Program-made: the position numbers and the translations under genes
Shown here: one piece after another, positions 59,700-64,000 of the stretch
Position numbering within the stretch: position 1 is the stretch's first letter
How the letters are laid out: the number at the start of each line of letters is the position of its first letter
Notes under the pieces: model-generated
The model's database searches: none
What the model saw: the letters and a program-made list of their open reading frames with translations, nothing else
Told to the model about the DNA's origin: nothing
Assembly (NCBI GenBank): GCA_002007465.1
Contig: LNAC01000032.1
Coordinates: 2,480,286 to 2,544,285 of the forward strand
Source of the DNA: Ailurus styani
Taxonomy: Eukaryota; Chordata; Mammalia; Carnivora; Ailuridae
DNA length: 64,000 nucleotides
Direction of reading: 5' to 3'

Positions 59700-60460
59700 G
59701 CCAGTTGATCCTCTACATTGCTCCCAGAGGGATTTGCTAAAACACAAATCGACTGTGCCACCTCCCAACTTAAAGAACACTCGGTGCTTTCTGTTGTCTG
59801 GAAAATAAAGTGCAAACCACTTAGTGGTCTGTCTGGCCCTGTCTACTTGTACCCTCTCCCGGGCTCTCCCTTTGGTCTCTCTTGCTCACCTCCATCCAAG
59901 CCCTCGTGAGTCCTGGGCTCAGTCCAAACAAGATTATTATCGGTTCCCGACACACACCTCGACTCTCGCACACACTGTCTCTTGCTTGCAGAGCCCGCTT
60001 CCTCTGCCGAGGAAGGAAGGGATGGGTCTGCAGTGTTTCTCAGGAGAGAGCAGTAGCCTGCAGATCATTGGGTTCTTGGCTAGAACCAGATGACCCCCAC
60101 TTAATCTTTTAGAACTTCATTTTGGTGCTGAAATTTCAATGGATTTTCCCAGAGAAGCTTGTAGATATTTTGGTACCACATAGATAGGAATTTCCAATCA
60201 GCTGTTTGCCTGAGCCGTCTACTTGAGCTGTTCACTCTTCGCTTCCCTCGACTGTGAAACGGGAGTAACAACCCACTGCCGACGGTTGTTCGTGTATCAC
60301 ATATGCCTTCCGTCTTGCCTCCATCCCTCACTGAGACCTAACCCAGTTGCCCTCTCCTCTGTGAAACTTTCCTGATCTTTACTCAGATTCCCCAGGTTCT
60401 TCAAAATGCCATCATTATAGTTTTACCATATCAAAACTCTTCTAAACTGAGGGACCGCCT
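59700..60460 (+). mobile_element. L2 LINE 3' fragment
   Basis: TTGCTAAAACACAAATCGAC, GGAAAATAAAGTGCAAACCA, TTGCTCACCTCCATCCAAG and CTGTGAAACTTTCCTGATCT follow L2 sense order. Confidence 0.7.
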
Positions 60461-61424
60461 TTCTTCTGACTTAAAAGAGGACCTTCCCTTCATATAGATG
60501 ACCAGATAAGATACCTGAAAGCTGGTATCATGGATGATGTCCATGTTTAATTCAGTTTAGTGGCTACTTTAATGGAGGACCTCTTCTGAGCTGGCCTCCC
60601 GGCTGGTCGTTAAAAACCCAGAGGGGATGGTCTCAGACCCTGCGTCGCAGTAGAAGTAATTTAGTAGCAGCCATGTACACATGCTTTTGTACGTGATTTT
60701 TGCATTTTTTTTTTTTTAAAGAATGTTGTCCTTTTAATTACTGAACACTTAGGTATGGGCAGCAGTGTCCCATGCTCTGCTTCTCAGTGGACAACCCTTC
60801 CAAGTACAGTATGCTGAGGACCAGGGCAGTCATTGATTTACTCCGTCTTCCAGTTGCTCCAAAACCTTTAACATTATTTCTGTTAAATCATGCAGAAACA
60901 GGTTTCTGTACTTCAGAGTTTGGTATTTGGTTTTGTGTCTGTAATCAACGTCATATAGTACTTTAGACTAGAAGATTAAGCAAAATGTACTTTGTCCTAT
61001 AATGTATCTCAGACATCTTTTAATGTCACAGCTGTCACTGTGCTTTCTTGTCACTTAGGTATTTTTTTCTAAAAGTGAAAGTGCTCCTTCTACCCTATCC
61101 CAGAAAGACAAAGTACCTCCCCACCCCCCAACCCTCAGTCTCAGCAGCTGCTCTGGTTGGTCGGTGTCCTTCACGTTATCAGAGTCTGTAGTGCTTCTCT
61201 TGCTGCCGTTGCTGGGCTGATCCTGCAGCCTTTGAAGTCACTGGCCTCCTTTCAGAGAGAGGCACTGGCAGCCATTTGATAAGAACTGCAGACAGGAGCT
61301 CCTGATTTGCATTCATAAAATTTTCAGTAAATTAGGAATGATACTGTTCCTGCCATCTCCTGTCTCCTTTGTTTTGGGAATTCAGAAACTTCTGTACGTA
61401 CGGTAGTTGACTTGTTTCGTCAGT

Positions 61425-61770
61425 GGTCAGCGCCTACCGAGCACCTAACAGATGCCAGACAGCATCGTAAGACCTGGAAACACGGGGCCAAGTGAGACTC
61501 TTGTAGTGTTGGCTTGGCTGGGGTGCTTATTACAGAAACAGGACAGTACGAGTGCTGTCATAACAATAAAACAGGGACTGACTTGGGGGTCTGCTTTAGG
61601 TGGGGAGGCCAGGAAAGGCCCCTCTGAGAAGGTGATACTCGGTAATGGTTGGTTATCCCTGAAAAACGGAGGGCGTTCTGTGTATGGTTCTGGAACAGAG
61701 CAGAGGCAGAGAGATGAAAGATGTGGGGAGCCAAGCACTGTGCTGTGGAAAGCGCCGAGACTGGCAACGA
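61425..61770 (-). mobile_element. L2 LINE fragment
   Basis: GATGCCAGACAGCATCGTAA and CAGGAAAGGCCCCTCTGAGA are reversed L2 landmarks. Long open frames here on both strands are by-products. Confidence 0.65.
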
Positions 61771-63049
61771 GTCCACCCAGGCTCTCGGATGTCCCTCCTG
61801 CCCCCCAACCACCGGAGGCCTGGGGTAGGTCCTTTAAAGCCCGTAGACCTGGTTCCTCGCTTTCACCAGCACAGGGGCCTGAGGCCCAACTTCCAGGTCT
61901 GGTTAGCTCTTCCATGGTCTGCACTGCCTCCCAGTGTTGTCAGAGAGACTCAGCTCTCTTGTATTGACTGATTTGTAGTTCTCGTTCTGTGAGTGGTTCT
62001 GTTGACCTATCAAAGCAGCAGTCTGATCTGGAAAACAACATGTAGACAGTGTGGCTGTTTTTCAGTTCTGTATGGGTCATCTTCTGCCTCCCCTCCTCCC
62101 CTGCATGGGTGTCTCAGAAGCATTGCCTTTAGTTTGGGGACTGGATTCTCCACTAATGTAAGCATCTGGTTCCTTGTTGCCAGACTGCAGCCACACTAGT
62201 GCTGGCTTCCCCATAGAAACAAGCCAACCCCAGATAAAATGTTCAATTAGAGCTGATCTGCCAACAATGGGCAGTGAGATCTCCTGCAACTGGTTTCAGT
62301 TCTGGAGGGAAGTTGCTGAGTATTAGTTAAATCTCCTCCAAGATTCAAGAGCTGATGGAACCTCATGCCCAGAAGGGGAAGATACCGCGACTCCGACACA
62401 AAGAGATTTTGTGAGAGGGTTTCTCTATCTACACAATGAAATGTAACACTGTCTTGGTGTCCTCAAAGAAAAGTCCTGTTGCATTAGCTCTTTGAGCTCA
62501 GATGGCCACGTGTGTCACACAAAGACTACAGAATTCTCATTCTTCTGAACAAGTGCAGGACTAGTCACAATAAGGAAAACACCCCCACGTAATAAGGAAA
62601 GGCTCTCCTCAGGGAATAGAAATGCCCTCCCAAAACTTGTATTTTTGCTCCTTAATGTTTCATCCAATGCTTTCATTTACTGGTGGGAAATACTACTGCA
62701 GGTGCCTTGTGCAGCCGGACACGGAAACTCGCCTGTTGGCAGTTCCTCATACACCCAGCGGTGTTCCCGTGTTTCCATGTGTTTCTACTTCTGTGCTTTA
62801 TAAACACACCCACTCGGGCGAAATCCAGGTGAAACAAATAAGTATCAACCTAGTCTCGGCACTCCGCAACAACTTTTAGGATAATCAGAAATGGGCTGCA
62901 TAAAAGACATTCTTTCAGGTTAGAAATTAGAGATTCCCAAGCTGTGCAGTCTTTCAAGAAAGCCAAATTCATCCTTAGCTTTCAGGACTAACTTGTCACT
63001 TGTCAGAATGCTGGAAGCCCAGGGCCATGGAGAAGGAGCCTGCACACAT

Positions 63050-63350
63050 TCTTTCGCCACTATTATAAATGCCAATTATTTCTTCGTTCTTCAAACACCC
63101 CTGAGGACCACTTTCCAGGCAGGAACTGCACTAGGCAGTGGTGGTGGGGGGGGGATTGCTAAATGGACTCTGTCTGTGGACTCTTCCTGGAGGTGCTTTC
63201 AATTTAAGATAAAGACATAAAACTGGGTAATTATAATACATTTTATGCTTTAAAGGAGAGGGATGCATTATGCTAAAATAGAATAAGTATCTAAATCAGA
63301 GTGAGATCAAGGAAGGCTTCCTGGAGTAAATAACACTTGAGCTGTCTAGT
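63050..63350 (-). mobile_element. L2 LINE fragment
   Basis: CAAGGAAGGCTTCCTGGAGT with AAATAACACTTGAGCTGTC is the reversed L2 signature. The left border is uncertain. Confidence 0.6.
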
Positions 63351-64000
63351 CATGAGGGGAATTCTTGGGTTTGACAGAACAGTGATTGAGTTGCTGGGAG
63401 TTTCCAGTGTTTTGGTACAAGTTTATTGGTGATATGTAACATTTCTAGAGTTTGTCAGAAGTCTGAGATCATCATCAAATACCGAACTTCCCTTTCTTCC
63501 TGACTTAATCAAGATTCATAAGGAGTTAAAGAAGCAAAGAATACGAATTTTTGAAAAGCTGGAGAGAATTATCACTCCCAAGTTTACTAACTTAAAAATT
63601 TAACTGGCTTATTAATATTTAACAAAACAAATACAAAAATCCCATCTTAAAGTTACATAGACTGAGAAGATATTTTTATGATGTCTCAACATGCTTGATT
63701 ATATAACATCAGTGAACTAGTTGAAGAGAAAGAGTGAGCTATCTAAAATAGAAACCTTTGGTTAAACACAGAGAAACACACAGGCACCCATATACAAACA
63801 TACTTGCAAAAACATAGGTTTTTGACTTTGGTGTAATCTCTACCTTGTATACTTGACAAACTGAGAAAAATATGTTTTTTACTTTAGCCTTTTTCCCTGG
63901 GGCCAAGAGGTGTGTGGGAGAGGTAATTTCTAGTTCAGTAGACAGTGCAGTAAGTTAACTGTGCAGTGCTTGGGTTTACGTCTTCTAAAAACTCTAACTT

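Larger units (their letters stand above)
58763..64000 (+). other. LEF1: LEF1 last intron (XI), 5' part
   Basis: Starts gtaagaac after exon XI and runs off the window; I do not find the final 3' UTR exon. It contains L2 pieces at 59700-60460, 61425-61770 and 63050-63350, a G-run near 63147, and a strong pyrimidine tract with acceptor-like CTCAG at 59022-59026. No carnivore SINE is present. Open frames of up to 171 codons (61452-61967) overlap an L2 relic and are rejected. Confidence 0.75.

Noticed and set aside
61445..61967. Overlapping open frames of 159 and 171 codons on opposite strands
   Set aside because: They are mirror by-products of a GC-rich L2 relic.
1..64000. CRISPR arrays, phage, bacterial operons or an undescribed defence system
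   Set aside because: The whole window is mammalian intron and exon sequence with SINE, LINE and DNA transposon relics. No spaced identical direct repeats or operon-like gene runs exist.

Overview
The window is vertebrate nuclear DNA, from a caniform carnivore and most likely a mustelid (mink, ferret, marten, otter or badger group). The taxon is read from its repeats. About 26 tRNA-derived carnivore SINEs (CAN SINE, tRNA-Lys-like head, CT-rich body, AATAAA/poly-A tail) are scattered on both strands. Seven of them are a young subtype with the head GGTTAAAGCCTCTGC and the body TACAAGTAGGCAGAGAGGCAGG, which I associate with mustelids. Old mammalian repeats (MIR, L2, L1M, hAT-Charlie) lie between them.

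The only gene I can support is LEF1 (lymphoid enhancer-binding factor 1), on the + strand. Eight consecutive exons are visible between 37488 and 58762. By the usual 12-exon numbering they are exons IV to XI. All have GT-AG borders, and together they encode 261 codons plus a stop with no frame break, the same length as human residues 139-399 as I remember the human protein. Exons 1-3 (beta-catenin-binding N terminus) lie upstream of the window and the final 3' UTR exon lies downstream.

Layout: 1-37487 is intron sequence before exon IV, dense in SINEs, with two hAT-Charlie relics (222-1800 and 28887-30647), an L1M fragment, an AT-rich block at 6313-6640 and one assembly N at 24338 with falsely duplicated flanks. 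37488-48567 holds exons IV-VIII (context-dependent regulatory domain, the skippable 84-bp exon VI, and the first part of the HMG box). 48568-58762 holds exon IX (rest of the HMG box), exon X (basic nuclear localisation tail) and the 41-bp exon XI (C terminus and stop). 58763-64000 is the start of the last intron, free of carnivore SINEs.

The exons act as one transcription unit. The product binds CTTTGWW sites through its HMG box, bends DNA, and switches Wnt target genes between TLE/Groucho repression and beta-catenin activation. No other convincing protein gene, RNA gene, CRISPR array or bacterial-type system is present. The many open frames of 60-210 codons outside the exons show no splice logic or family resemblance, and many run through repeats. 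Repeat family names are from recognition by eye, and older-element borders are approximate.
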